This document shows, piece by piece, positions 45,487 to 54,204 of a stretch of DNA of 64,000 nucleotides. Location: assembly GCA_023407575.1 (NCBI GenBank), contig JAEYLX010000019.1, forward strand, positions 1 to 64,000, read 5' to 3'. The stretch's first letter is position 1, and each line of letters opens with the position of its first letter. The notes beneath the pieces are model-generated. The model had not been told where the DNA came from and did not search any database. It saw only the letters and a list, made by a program, of their open reading frames with translations. A program made the translations under genes and the position numbers. Source of the stretch: Bacillota bacterium (GTDB lineage: Bacteria > Bacillota > Clostridia > Lachnospirales > Lachnospiraceae).

Positions 45487-46713
45487 ATGAAACATAGCAC
45501 AATATTAAAGACTTTAACTTTTTTTATGGCAACCACATCACTTCTGGGTATTTTTAGCGGTTGCAGTAAGAGCGGGGACTTCGAGACAATTGCACCAGAC
45601 TTAAAAAACGGAAACTATTCTGTAAACAAAAACAATGTAAGATTGCTAGGCAGATTTTTTGAAAATAAAAATACAGGCACTGTACAGTTCAGCTGGTCAA
45701 ATTCCGGGTTTACCTTTTGTTTCTACGGTACAGGTATTGAAGCTCTGCTGACTCTTAATACACCTCCTGTAACCCTGAACATGAACGAAGGTACTGCATT
45801 TATATCAGTCTTCGTAGATGATAAAACAGAACCGGAGGATGCACATGTTATTAAACTGGACAAACCCAAAGAATGGTATACCCTTATTGATGGATTGGAA
45901 GAAGGGTATCACACTATAACGGTACGCAAGCGCGACCGCGGCTACTTTGGCACTTTGACAGGCGTAGCCTTTGGCGCCAGTGAATTAAAGGTATTAGCAA
46001 ATAACACTTCCAAGGCCAGGCTGGCAACTATTCCCGAGCCTAAGGATTTTAAGATTGAAGTTATTGGTGATTCCATTTCAGCAGGTGACGGCATCTATAC
46101 TGCGGAAGCTTATCAGGGTCTGATGTCGGACGGCTGGTCCACCTATGCCGCCGAAACTGCTCGCCTCTTGGATGCAGACCTGAACACTATTGCAATTTCG
46201 GGTAACGGCTTAATCTCCAGCCTTTTTGGTGATCACTTACTTGACCTTCCAACTCAATGGCCTTATGTTGATCCTCAAATTTATTCTCAAAAGGGCAAGC
46301 CGGTGGAATGGGATTTTTCCGAATATCAGGCAGATGTAGTTATTATTAATCTTGGAACCAACGACCGCGCCGGTGTTGGTCCGGGAAAGAAATTTAGCTA
46401 CGAAGAATTCGAAAACGAATACGTCCGCTTTGCCGAAGAAATAAAGAGCAACTATCCAGACTGTATCATTATTGCTTGCTTAGGCGCTATGGGAAGCGAA
46501 TTAAAACCTCAGATTGAAAATGTTATTGATCGTGTTAACTCCAATTCCACTACCCCATACATGTACAGCGAGTGGTTTACACCGGACCCTAAGGATGGTT
46601 TAAGTGCTGATAACCAACATCCAAGCCTTAAGGCACACCGCCGCTACGGCAGACAACTTGCAGAAAGAATTCAAGAATTGACCAGTAGAAAGATCGTCAA
46701 TGACAAAGAATAG
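45487..46713 (+). CDS. SGNH-fold carbohydrate esterase lipoprotein, CE2-like (secreted)
   Basis: This 408-residue protein has a lipoprotein signal (lipobox FSGC, cysteine near residue 26), a jelly-roll region (about 45-185) and a CE2-type SGNH domain. The nucleophile is in VIGDSISAGDG, the oxyanion asparagine in NLGTNDRAG, and the catalytic histidine in DNQHPSLKAH. It would remove acetyl groups from polysaccharide at the cell surface. It is a distant relative of the cytoplasmic esterase at 38337, so acetyl removal is encoded on both sides of the membrane. Ribosome binding is by AAAGGG. It lies about 300 bp from the isomerase, across the repeat array. Confidence 0.9.
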   Translation: MKHSTILKTLTFFMATTSLLGIFSGCSKSGDFETIAPDLKNGNYSVNKNNVRLLGRFFENKNTGTVQFSWSNSGFTFCFYGTGIEALLTLNTPPVTLNMNEGTAFISVFVDDKTEPEDAHVIKLDKPKEWYTLIDGLEEGYHTITVRKRDRGYFGTLTGVAFGASELKVLANNTSKARLATIPEPKDFKIEVIGDSISAGDGIYTAEAYQGLMSDGWSTYAAETARLLDADLNTIAISGNGLISSLFGDHLLDLPTQWPYVDPQIYSQKGKPVEWDFSEYQADVVIINLGTNDRAGVGPGKKFSYEEFENEYVRFAEEIKSNYPDCIIIACLGAMGSELKPQIENVIDRVNSNSTTPYMYSEWFTPDPKDGLSADNQHPSLKAHRRYGRQLAERIQELTSRKIVNDKE

Positions 46714-46774
46714 CCCTATCAAATGCACTGCCTTCCATTGTTAATGAACAAAAACAAATTAATATATATTTGAG

Positions 46775-46810
46775 TAAAAATGGCAGCCTGGAAGCAGGCT
46801 GCCATTTTTA
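46775..46810. terminator. terminator between esterase and GNAT gene
   Basis: A perfect 16-bp stem (46775-46790 against 46795-46810, arm TAAAAATGGCAGCCTG) has a GAAG loop. It serves the convergent genes on both sides, as each arm ends in an A- or T-run. Confidence 0.92.
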
Positions 46811-46822
46811 CTATTTATTTCA

Positions 46823-47359
46823 TTAAGCATTTAGCGTGTTTTCGTCCATTGGATTGAGTATTGCATAAACAAAGGTATCCCAATAGATTGGATTCCCCTT
46901 TTCATCCTGTCTGAAGGAAACATTTTTTCTAAAGTACGCTTCCCGCCTCATTCCTATCTTCTCCATCAGCTTCCAGGAGGAAGTATTTTGTGGCGCACAT
47001 TCTGCATAAATTCGATGTATCCCTTGGCTAAAAAAATAATCAATTACCGCTTTGCTGGCAGCACTCCCGTAACCTCTCTGATGATAGTTCTCATTTAACA
47101 CATAACCTAGCTCTCTTGTATTGAAATTTCTATTTCCCAGATAGATGTTACCGATAACCTTATGTTCTTCCTTTAACTCTATTGCATAGAACTCATCACT
47201 ATGTACTCTAAACTCTATCGTTTCTTTTGCTTTAAGAGCAGTAAAATCCGGGTACGCCTCAAATTCAGCATTTATGCGCTGCAACATATATTCACAAAGG
47301 TCATTTTCATCCCTTAATTCAAAATTACGTATAATTAATTCTTCTGTTTCAATTCTCAT
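46823..47359 (-). CDS. GNAT-family N-acetyltransferase (RimJ/RimL type)
   Basis: This 178-residue protein matches GNAT acetyltransferases of the RimJ/RimL group. The acetyl-CoA-binding motif region is YHQRGYGSAASKAVIDYFF near residues 92-110, and ECAPQNTSSWKLMEKIGM is the typical downstream motif. Such enzymes acetylate protein N-termini, amino sugars or small molecules; the substrate here is unknown. AGAGG lies before the ATG. It is a single gene after the sugar locus. Confidence 0.92.
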   Translation of the reverse strand: MRIETEELIIRNFELRDENDLCEYMLQRINAEFEAYPDFTALKAKETIEFRVHSDEFYAIELKEEHKVIGNIYLGNRNFNTRELGYVLNENYHQRGYGSAASKAVIDYFFSQGIHRIYAECAPQNTSSWKLMEKIGMRREAYFRKNVSFRQDEKGNPIYWDTFVYAILNPMDENTLNA

Positions 47360-47509
47360 TACTATTTACCTCTCTATTTTTCACTCTTCCTTTACAATAC
47401 TACCTGGCATTGTAAAAGGCCAATTCTTATTATTTAGTTTCTCTTAGCCAAAATTTTTGCATTCTAGTTTAACTCTTTTGGTTATTTTCTTCCAGCTAAT
47501 TTTCTCTAT

Positions 47510-48994
47510 TTAGATTTTGTAGTTACGCTTCTCTTTTTTCAATATTCTCTGTACTGCGAACTTTCCAGCTGCTGCTGCCACAGGGAGTCCTCCTGGTGCC
47601 ATAATCCACTGACTAGCGATAAACACATTTGTTAAACCTTCTACTATTCCCTTCTCTTGAAAGGATTTTACATCCTTTTTAATTATAAAACTCATAAATG
47701 CTCCATGGTAGGAATTACAATATCTTTCATAAGTAAGTGGCGTCCAGCAATCCAGTATTTCTATATGGCCAGAAAGTTCAGGAAACCGTTCCACAATTCT
47801 ATCCTTTATTATTTCTGCCAGTTCCTGTTTCTTATGTTTATACTCCTCTTTGGTTAATCCCTTCCAGTATCTATAATCCTCATCATATTGTATCACATTT
47901 GTTTGTAATACTGTTTTTCCTTCCGGAGCAAATTCCTTCTCATTTTGAAATGATTTTAAAGACATTCGATTAAACTTATTCTTATTTATCTCAAACGGAT
48001 TACAATCCACGATTATTGTACCTTTATATAGATAAAAATCTTGATCAATCGAAAAGGCGACCTGAAATCCACTGCTCAAAGGATAACTTTGCTCGTCTTT
48101 ATAGCAAGCTGACCATGTTTTGTTCATATAATTTTGACCTAATAACTTATCAAACATCTCCATAGTATCTGTGGCACTTATCACATAATCCGCAGTTACA
48201 GTTTCAGCATTTTTTAACTCAATACCGACTGCCTTGTTATTTTCAATTAATATCTTTTTCACAGCGCTATTACAATATAACCTTCCACCAAGATTAAGAA
48301 ATTTATCTTTCATTCGATTTGCCATAGCCAAAGAACCGCCCACCGGTATCTCTCCATTACCGCTGCTCACAGAAGCATAGGAAATAAGAAATGCTGAAGC
48401 TTGATATTCCTTTGGCATATAGTCCGTAAGTAATATCTTTAATAAAGGATGTCTAAATCGATCTGCCAAATCTACCATATTTATTTTTCCATATTCTTTT
48501 AATACCTTGGGCATATTCCTCATTGATTTTCCCAATTTAATATAGTCGATAACATTCATCATATCCATAGGTTTTTCCACAGGCATTTGGCAACAGGCAG
48601 CATATTCTACGTGATCCAAAAGCTTGTTTATTTCATGTTCATCCTCCGGTGACAGCTGAAGCAGTTCTTTTCTAGTTTTGTCAATATCTCTCCAAAGAGT
48701 CAAACATTTTCCACCAATAATACTTGTATAGAATTTATCGTTCTCTACAAATTGTGTATCAGAAGTTAGCGCTCCAATATCTTCCCATAATTTTCGTAGG
48801 GTAGAATTTTTATGAGTTCCTGTTAACCATTGAATGCAATTGTCAATATGATGCTGCTTCCGATCCCACCCCATACATTGTCCACCCGCAATAGGATTTT
48901 TTTCATAGATTTCCACATCATATCCTGATTTCCTGGCATATATCCCCGCACTTAAGCCTGCAATACCACCACCGATTATTACTATCTTTTTCAT
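47510..48994 (-). CDS. FAD-dependent oxidoreductase, phytoene-desaturase-like
   Basis: This protein of about 494 residues starts with the FAD-binding Rossmann motif IIGGGIAGLSAGIYARKSG followed by the acidic ribose-binding end VEIYEKN. It ends with GGLPVAAAAGKFAVQRI, typical of the amine oxidase/phytoene desaturase fold. It lacks a signal peptide. The ATG at 48994 is chosen because AAAGGAAG precedes it and it overlaps the TetR stop as ATGA. No carotenoid biosynthesis genes are nearby, so carotenoid activity is not implied; members in Clostridia are mostly uncharacterised. It is translationally coupled to the TetR gene. Confidence 0.88.
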   Translation of the reverse strand: MKKIVIIGGGIAGLSAGIYARKSGYDVEIYEKNPIAGGQCMGWDRKQHHIDNCIQWLTGTHKNSTLRKLWEDIGALTSDTQFVENDKFYTSIIGGKCLTLWRDIDKTRKELLQLSPEDEHEINKLLDHVEYAACCQMPVEKPMDMMNVIDYIKLGKSMRNMPKVLKEYGKINMVDLADRFRHPLLKILLTDYMPKEYQASAFLISYASVSSGNGEIPVGGSLAMANRMKDKFLNLGGRLYCNSAVKKILIENNKAVGIELKNAETVTADYVISATDTMEMFDKLLGQNYMNKTWSACYKDEQSYPLSSGFQVAFSIDQDFYLYKGTIIVDCNPFEINKNKFNRMSLKSFQNEKEFAPEGKTVLQTNVIQYDEDYRYWKGLTKEEYKHKKQELAEIIKDRIVERFPELSGHIEILDCWTPLTYERYCNSYHGAFMSFIIKKDVKSFQEKGIVEGLTNVFIASQWIMAPGGLPVAAAAGKFAVQRILKKEKRNYKI

Positions 48995-49575
48995 AACTTC
49001 CTTTCTCCTCTCACTATATCGACAATCCACTCTGGTTCAGGAAGAGTCATATCGGGCTGCATCGCATATAATTCTGCAATCCCCTGAATACTGCACCAAA
49101 ACGCAACGGATAATGTTCTCGCATCACCTGCTCGTATCGAACCCTCTTTTTGTCCTTGTTCTACAATTGGAATAAATCTCTCTATGGTATCTACCTGCAA
49201 GGCTATTTCACGTATTTCCTTCGGAGTACCTTCGCTGCGCTGTGCCTGTGCCATTAATACAAACATTTTCGCAATGTAGGGCTGCACTTGCATCATCGTA
49301 AATAACTGTTCTGTAAATTGCTCAAAATACATAATAGCTGATTCATATGCTTGCTGTGTTGGATATTTCGTACCTTCCAGTCCCATCATTACTAATTCCA
49401 TATATAGTTTTTCTTTTGATTCAAAATAGTGGAATAGAAGCCCCGTACTCATAGAAACCTTCTTAGCTATATCAGAAATCTTAGTTTCCATATATCCTTT
49501 TATAACAAATAACTCCAATCCTGCATTCAATATTTCCATTCTTCTTTGCTCTTTTTGCTCTTCTCTAACTCCCAT
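48991..49575 (-). CDS. TetR/AcrR-family regulator
   Basis: This 194-residue repressor has an N-terminal helix-turn-helix (about 25-55; ISDIAKKVSMSTGLLFHYF) and a helical C-terminal ligand domain. AAGGA precedes the ATG. Its stop overlaps the start of the flavoprotein gene by four bases, so it probably controls that gene and itself. The ligand is unknown. Confidence 0.92.
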   Translation of the reverse strand: MGVREEQKEQRRMEILNAGLELFVIKGYMETKISDIAKKVSMSTGLLFHYFESKEKLYMELVMMGLEGTKYPTQQAYESAIMYFEQFTEQLFTMMQVQPYIAKMFVLMAQAQRSEGTPKEIREIALQVDTIERFIPIVEQGQKEGSIRAGDARTLSVAFWCSIQGIAELYAMQPDMTLPEPEWIVDIVRGERKL

Positions 49576-49886
49576 TTTATATCCTTTATATTTTATTTGA
49601 TTTATTAACTCAGCTTCGTTGATTTTAAATTCATTGAATTTATATTCAATATATTTTTACCATAAAATAAACCAATTGTAAAGCTGTTATTTCAAAATTC
49701 TATATAAAACGGACCAGCCAGCCAATTGTCCGCTAAACTACGAGCAGGTAACACATATATGAGAATGCGTTATAACTGCTACAACATAAGAAATAGGAGT
49801 ACGACTGGCCATTAGGACAATCATACTCCTATTTTTTAACATTTTAATGAATCTTTTTTAACAAATTAATAAGTTTATGATATCTC
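49576..49886. other. intergenic region with hairpin downstream of the TraB gene
   Basis: This 311-bp region lies between the TetR gene and the end of the TraB gene. It holds the TetR promoter and a hairpin with 11-bp arms (AAATAGGAGTA at 49791-49801 against 49824-49834), followed by TTTTTT on the plus strand. On the minus strand, which the TraB transcript would use, the U-tract is weak. An AATTGTCC/GGACAAT pair (near 49725 and 49815) could add a larger fold. No gene is seen. Confidence 0.55.
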
Positions 49887-51044
49887 TTAGAACAAACTTT
49901 TAATCAGGCTTGTACCAGCGATAAAGGTACCAATGGACGCCCCCAAATTAGCCATAAACATAACTAAAACTGTTTTTAGCAAACGGTTTGTGAAAAACCC
50001 TTTAATCGTGAAGATATCCGTCTGAATATTTTCAACATCTTTTACGGTAGGTTTCTTAATAAAGGCCTCAACAATTCCTGTAAACCAACCACAAGCAAGT
50101 AACGGGTGTAATGTTGTTAATGGCGCTGCCACAAAGGAAGTGAGTATACTAAGCGGATGTGCCAGAGACACCGCAGTGAAAGCTGCTGCAAGTAAACCTG
50201 TCCACAAAATCCATGCAGATAGTTGTTGTAAGCCTGTTTGAAAATTCATAACAAAGGAATACACCAGTAGGCCTGTTATAATTGCAGGAATAATCCATCC
50301 TGCAATCTTTGAAAAAGAACTTTTTGGTGGAACCACCGAAATAGCTTCAATATCCTGCTCTTTGAATATTTCCTGCTTAATTCCAGGCACATGTCCGCCA
50401 CCTAGAACTGCAACTATCTTCTTACCCGGTGCTTCCTTTATCTTTGCTGCCAGGTATTGGTCTCTCTCACTGATAAGAATTTCTCCAACCTTGGGAAATT
50501 CCTTTTTTAAGCCAGACATTGCTGCCTCTATCATATCTTCCTCTAAAAGTTTGCTTAAATCATCACTAGTAATATCAGTATCATCGTCTGATGTAAACAA
50601 TAGGCTACCAATTAATTTTGATTTATCCCAGAAATTCAGCTTTCTCCAAATGCGTAGAAATGTTGTTTGAATCTTTCGGTCTGCTAACACTAAGGTTGCA
50701 CCAACCTCCTTAGCACTTTCCATTCCCTGAATCATTTCTCCACCAACAGGATTTCCCAGTTTTTCAGCCATCTTCTTTTGATAGGAGCCCAGGAAAAGAT
50801 TAGCCACCATAAACCCTACTTTTTTCGATTTAATAACTTTAATTAAGTCTGTATTTTCCCAAGATTTCGGCTTTATAATATTCTGATATCTGTCATCATC
50901 AAGCTCTATACACACACTATCCGGACGTTCCTCTTCTATCACTTTTTTTACAAGCTCAGCACTTTCTTTTGAAACATGTGCAGTTGCTATCAGAATGATT
51001 TCTTTATCCTTATACTCTATTCTGCTTACATTATCTTCGCCCAT
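49887..51044 (-). CDS. TraB/PrgY-family membrane protein
   Basis: This 385-residue protein has an N-terminal TraB domain (about 1-235) and three or four C-terminal membrane helices (about 245-385). The family motifs are present: ATAHVSKES near residue 18, CIELDDDRY near 45, and VLGGGHVPGI near 218, which contain the conserved histidine and glutamate residues. PrgY of enterococci limits pheromone signalling, and the family is proposed to act as membrane peptidases. No pheromone plasmid genes are near. GGAGG precedes the ATG. It is a single gene and its target is unknown. Confidence 0.92.
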   Translation of the reverse strand: MGEDNVSRIEYKDKEIILIATAHVSKESAELVKKVIEEERPDSVCIELDDDRYQNIIKPKSWENTDLIKVIKSKKVGFMVANLFLGSYQKKMAEKLGNPVGGEMIQGMESAKEVGATLVLADRKIQTTFLRIWRKLNFWDKSKLIGSLLFTSDDDTDITSDDLSKLLEEDMIEAAMSGLKKEFPKVGEILISERDQYLAAKIKEAPGKKIVAVLGGGHVPGIKQEIFKEQDIEAISVVPPKSSFSKIAGWIIPAIITGLLVYSFVMNFQTGLQQLSAWILWTGLLAAAFTAVSLAHPLSILTSFVAAPLTTLHPLLACGWFTGIVEAFIKKPTVKDVENIQTDIFTIKGFFTNRLLKTVLVMFMANLGASIGTFIAGTSLIKSLF

Positions 51045-51203
51045 AAAGTCTCCTCCATAAAATGAATACTGCTTTTTCTATGTATAAATCTATTATTATC
51101 ACATCTAGAAAAATAAACACCACTTTAGTATACATTTCGAGGTTCATTAAGTCAAGTAAACGAAGATTATGATAATTTGTAACTGTTCAGAACCCAGCAG
51201 AGT

Positions 51204-51258
51204 AATAGAAAATCAGCTTTGAAAGCTTGCTTTCTAAAGATAATTTTCTATTATTTTT
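51204..51258. terminator. hairpin downstream of vanT
   Basis: Arms AATAGAAAAT (51204-51213) and ATTTTCTATT (51243-51252) pair, with an inner AGCTTTGAAAGCT fold. TTTTTG follows on the plus strand. It lies about 60 bases past the vanT stop and may end that transcript, though the U-tract is better in the opposite direction. Confidence 0.5.
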
Positions 51259-51308
51259 GTTTGTCGAGAGCCAAACAGAGAGGAAACCACAGGCTTTCAG
51301 TTTAATGC

Positions 51309-53450
51309 TCAGTGAATAAACTTTAGTCTTGCCCCCATTTTGCTCATCCATTCATTCGTTATAGTTTCAGAAGAATCCGCTACCTGGGCAGCAAGTAACT
51401 CCTCATTTCCATCTCTTCCAATCAATGTTACTATATCTCCTACAGCTACCTCTTGTATATCAGTAACATCTACAGCGATTTGATCCATACATACTCTTCC
51501 CACGATAGGTACTCTATTGCCGTGAATTAATACCTCACCATTACCACAGGATAGTTTTCTTGACAGTCCATCTGCATAGCCAATAGAAAGTATTGCAATT
51601 TGACTGTCTCTATCTGCTATAAATGCCCGTCCATATCCCAAACTATCTCCTGCTTGTAGCTTCCTGATAAGTACAATTTGAGATTTTAATGACAAGACTG
51701 GTCGTAAATCAAGGTCCAGTCTTGTTTTATCCCCGGGAGAACTTAACACTCCATATAACGCGACCCCTGCTCTAACATAATCGCAATTTAATTCTGGATA
51801 GTTTAATAACCCATAGCTACTTTGTATATGAGTTTTGGGAAGTGTTGTTCCCTTCTCCTTGAGTACTGACAGAACCTCATAAAAACGATCAATTTGACCA
51901 TGTGTAAAGTCTATATCCTCCGTGAGCATACTGTCTGAAACACATAAATGTGTGTAGATACCGGCTATATTGAAGTTCTTGAATGTAAAAATCTCTTGAA
52001 TTTTTGCTGTGTCCTTTGAATCAAAACCAAGCCGGTGCATTCCGGTATCAATTTTTATATGTACCTTAAGTAGATACCCCTGTTGGTTCAGCTCTATCGA
52101 ATAATCATAATCAATTAACGTCTGGGTCAGATTAAATTTATGAAGCTCCTTAGCCCTTATAGGTTTTGTATAACCAAGTATTAGTATTTCTCCCTGTATG
52201 CCATAATGGCGTAATTCAATTCCTTCATCTATTGTTGCCACCGCAAAGGCTTTTACTCCCATTCGATTTACACAGGTAGATATTTCGAAGGTACCATGAC
52301 CATAGGCTTTTGCTTTTACAACTGCCATTAGTTCACAGTTCTCTGGCATAGCTTGTTTTAAGGTTTTTACATTATGCCTTAAATTATCCAAATCAATTTC
52401 AACCCAGGCACGGTCCATATTTGTGTCTAGTCTGCTTACCTCCTTTTTCCAATGCATTATAGTATAAAAAATATAACTGCCGAATATGGATACTGCAACA
52501 GATAATATACTTACAACTAAATATTGAACAAAGTTATCCTCCACAAAAAGTTTTTGCAAATTTACCATTTTAGCTAACATCCGCACAAGTACAATCATCA
52601 TGGGATGAATGATATAGATAAGGAGTGCTGATGTTCGAAAAAGAGATATCCGATATCCCCTCCAATGGGTTAGTGCACTAAACAAGAAATACATACATGG
52701 TATAAGCATGATATACATACTATCATGCCTTTGCAACTCGTAGTTATGCAGTACCATTCCTTCTACAAGAAATAAAGCAGAGGATACTAATAAACCAACT
52801 ATTGATTTACCAATGGAAACTGGAGCTGCTCTATCGGCGATAATCCCCCCCATTACAATAAACACTGGTGCATAAAAGACGCCATTACGGGTATACTCTG
52901 AAATTTCAAAAAGGTAACCATACGCACTTTTAAGAAGTGGAAGCTTCTCTGTTATTCCATAGTAGCTATCTCCGAACATACCAATGACATATAGAGTTAA
53001 TGCAATAATAAAGGCTTTTTGAAACCCGAATCGTTTTACGGAAAACCATGCTATTGCTGCTCCCATCATGGAAGCAGGAAGATACCATAAGTGGTACATA
53101 GTTCCATCGAAGACGATATCCTTTATCATTTTAGGTAGAAGGTTTTCTTGTGCAAAATAACCACTATAAATATTCAACGGAATATATAGTAATATGGCAA
53201 TCCCATAGATAATCGCTGTCTTTTTTATAAAAATTTTTAACTTATCATTGTTATAATTATATCTCGAAATCAAGAAAAAACCTGATGTCATAAAGAAAAA
53301 TGGTACAGCCACACGCGCAATTATACGTGTAAAGATGAAATCTCCGGTCTCACTATAAGCAGACAATGGAGATATATGAATTGCCACTACCAACAATGCC
53401 GCAACAAATCTAAAGTAGTCAATGCCTGTATAAGCTTTATTCTTAGTCAT
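51309..53450 (-). CDS. vanT: VanT membrane-bound serine racemase
   Basis: This 713-residue protein joins an acyltransferase-3-type membrane domain (about 1-335, ten or so helices) to an alanine-racemase-fold domain (about 345-713). The PLP lysine is K379 in AVVKAKAYGHG, and the catalytic tyrosine region is RAGVALYGVLSS. This fusion is diagnostic of VanT, which makes D-serine for the altered peptidoglycan precursor. The membrane domain is thought to help serine supply. GGAGG precedes the ATG, which overlaps the vanXY end by 8 bp. It is the last gene of the operon. Confidence 0.95.
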   Translation of the reverse strand: MTKNKAYTGIDYFRFVAALLVVAIHISPLSAYSETGDFIFTRIIARVAVPFFFMTSGFFLISRYNYNNDKLKIFIKKTAIIYGIAILLYIPLNIYSGYFAQENLLPKMIKDIVFDGTMYHLWYLPASMMGAAIAWFSVKRFGFQKAFIIALTLYVIGMFGDSYYGITEKLPLLKSAYGYLFEISEYTRNGVFYAPVFIVMGGIIADRAAPVSIGKSIVGLLVSSALFLVEGMVLHNYELQRHDSMYIMLIPCMYFLFSALTHWRGYRISLFRTSALLIYIIHPMMIVLVRMLAKMVNLQKLFVEDNFVQYLVVSILSVAVSIFGSYIFYTIMHWKKEVSRLDTNMDRAWVEIDLDNLRHNVKTLKQAMPENCELMAVVKAKAYGHGTFEISTCVNRMGVKAFAVATIDEGIELRHYGIQGEILILGYTKPIRAKELHKFNLTQTLIDYDYSIELNQQGYLLKVHIKIDTGMHRLGFDSKDTAKIQEIFTFKNFNIAGIYTHLCVSDSMLTEDIDFTHGQIDRFYEVLSVLKEKGTTLPKTHIQSSYGLLNYPELNCDYVRAGVALYGVLSSPGDKTRLDLDLRPVLSLKSQIVLIRKLQAGDSLGYGRAFIADRDSQIAILSIGYADGLSRKLSCGNGEVLIHGNRVPIVGRVCMDQIAVDVTDIQEVAVGDIVTLIGRDGNEELLAAQVADSSETITNEWMSKMGARLKFIH

Positions 53451-54204
53451 CCTTATTCCTCCACAGCGTCACAATAAACCCATCCGTATTATTACCTGAC
53501 ACCTGACAAACCGACTGCTCAGCTACCGATATTGTTGTACCTTCCCCCTCATAAGGTACATAGAACACTTCCATTTGCTTCCCGTCATTTTCAATTTTCA
53601 AAGGTTGCTTCCCGTATTGGAAGTCCTTAATAAATTCACTGTACTCTTCCAAAGAAAGTCCCTTATTACTCATAATTTCAGAATGCGGATATCCAACATA
53701 ACGAAAATGCCAGGGTTCATGTGCAATTCCTGTTATCTGTTCCTTCCTGCTCTGATAACGTTCTATAAATCCATATCGTACTGCTGCCTTTCGAAATTCC
53801 TGACAAATGCCTTCATAAGGAAAGTCAGGTCGAATAAAATCAATTTCTTCTTTCCTAATGCCTAGATCAATTGCAAGCCCTGTTTGATGCTCACTATGAT
53901 TAGGAAGTGCAACATATTTTTTAGTGAAACTTTCTCCGTTATCATGCATGGAGTCCGTATATATTTTTCTTTGCTCTTTCACCGTGCGGTACCCACTTAC
54001 TGGAACAATCTCGTCATAGCAACTAATTTTCTTTAAAATAAACTGCAGTAGATTAGCCGCTTCACTTTTTATACGAATACCTGGAAACCTCATGTCAGCT
54101 GGTATTAATCCTTCTTCCTGAAAAGAGCGTAATGGAAAGTTTGCGTTTACTAAAATCAAATTACCCCTATATATTTTTTCTCTTTCCAACGTAATAGTCT
54201 TCAT
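53443..54204 (-). CDS. vanXY: VanXY D,D-dipeptidase/D,D-carboxypeptidase
   Basis: This 253-residue zinc peptidase removes normal D-Ala-D-Ala ends so that D-Ala-D-Ser precursors dominate. Zinc ligands H106 and D113 are in SEHQTGLAIDLG, and the catalytic glutamate E163 and zinc ligand H166 are in HEPWHFRYVG. It has no signal peptide or membrane helix, as in VanXY proteins that act in the cytoplasm and unlike VanY. The ATG overlaps the vanG stop by four bases. The C-terminal 60 residues extend past the peptidase core and are not recognised. Confidence 0.93.
   Translation of the reverse strand: MKTITLEREKIYRGNLILVNANFPLRSFQEEGLIPADMRFPGIRIKSEAANLLQFILKKISCYDEIVPVSGYRTVKEQRKIYTDSMHDNGESFTKKYVALPNHSEHQTGLAIDLGIRKEEIDFIRPDFPYEGICQEFRKAAVRYGFIERYQSRKEQITGIAHEPWHFRYVGYPHSEIMSNKGLSLEEYSEFIKDFQYGKQPLKIENDGKQMEVFYVPYEGEGTTISVAEQSVCQVSGNNTDGFIVTLWRNKDD

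Noticed and set aside
49791..49834. Attachment site or insertion-sequence end near the hairpin
   Set aside because: There is no integrase, transposase or target duplication; a terminator-type hairpin explains the inverted repeat.
51309..53450. Acyltransferase and racemase parts as two genes fused by a sequencing error
   Set aside because: This fusion is the normal architecture of VanT.
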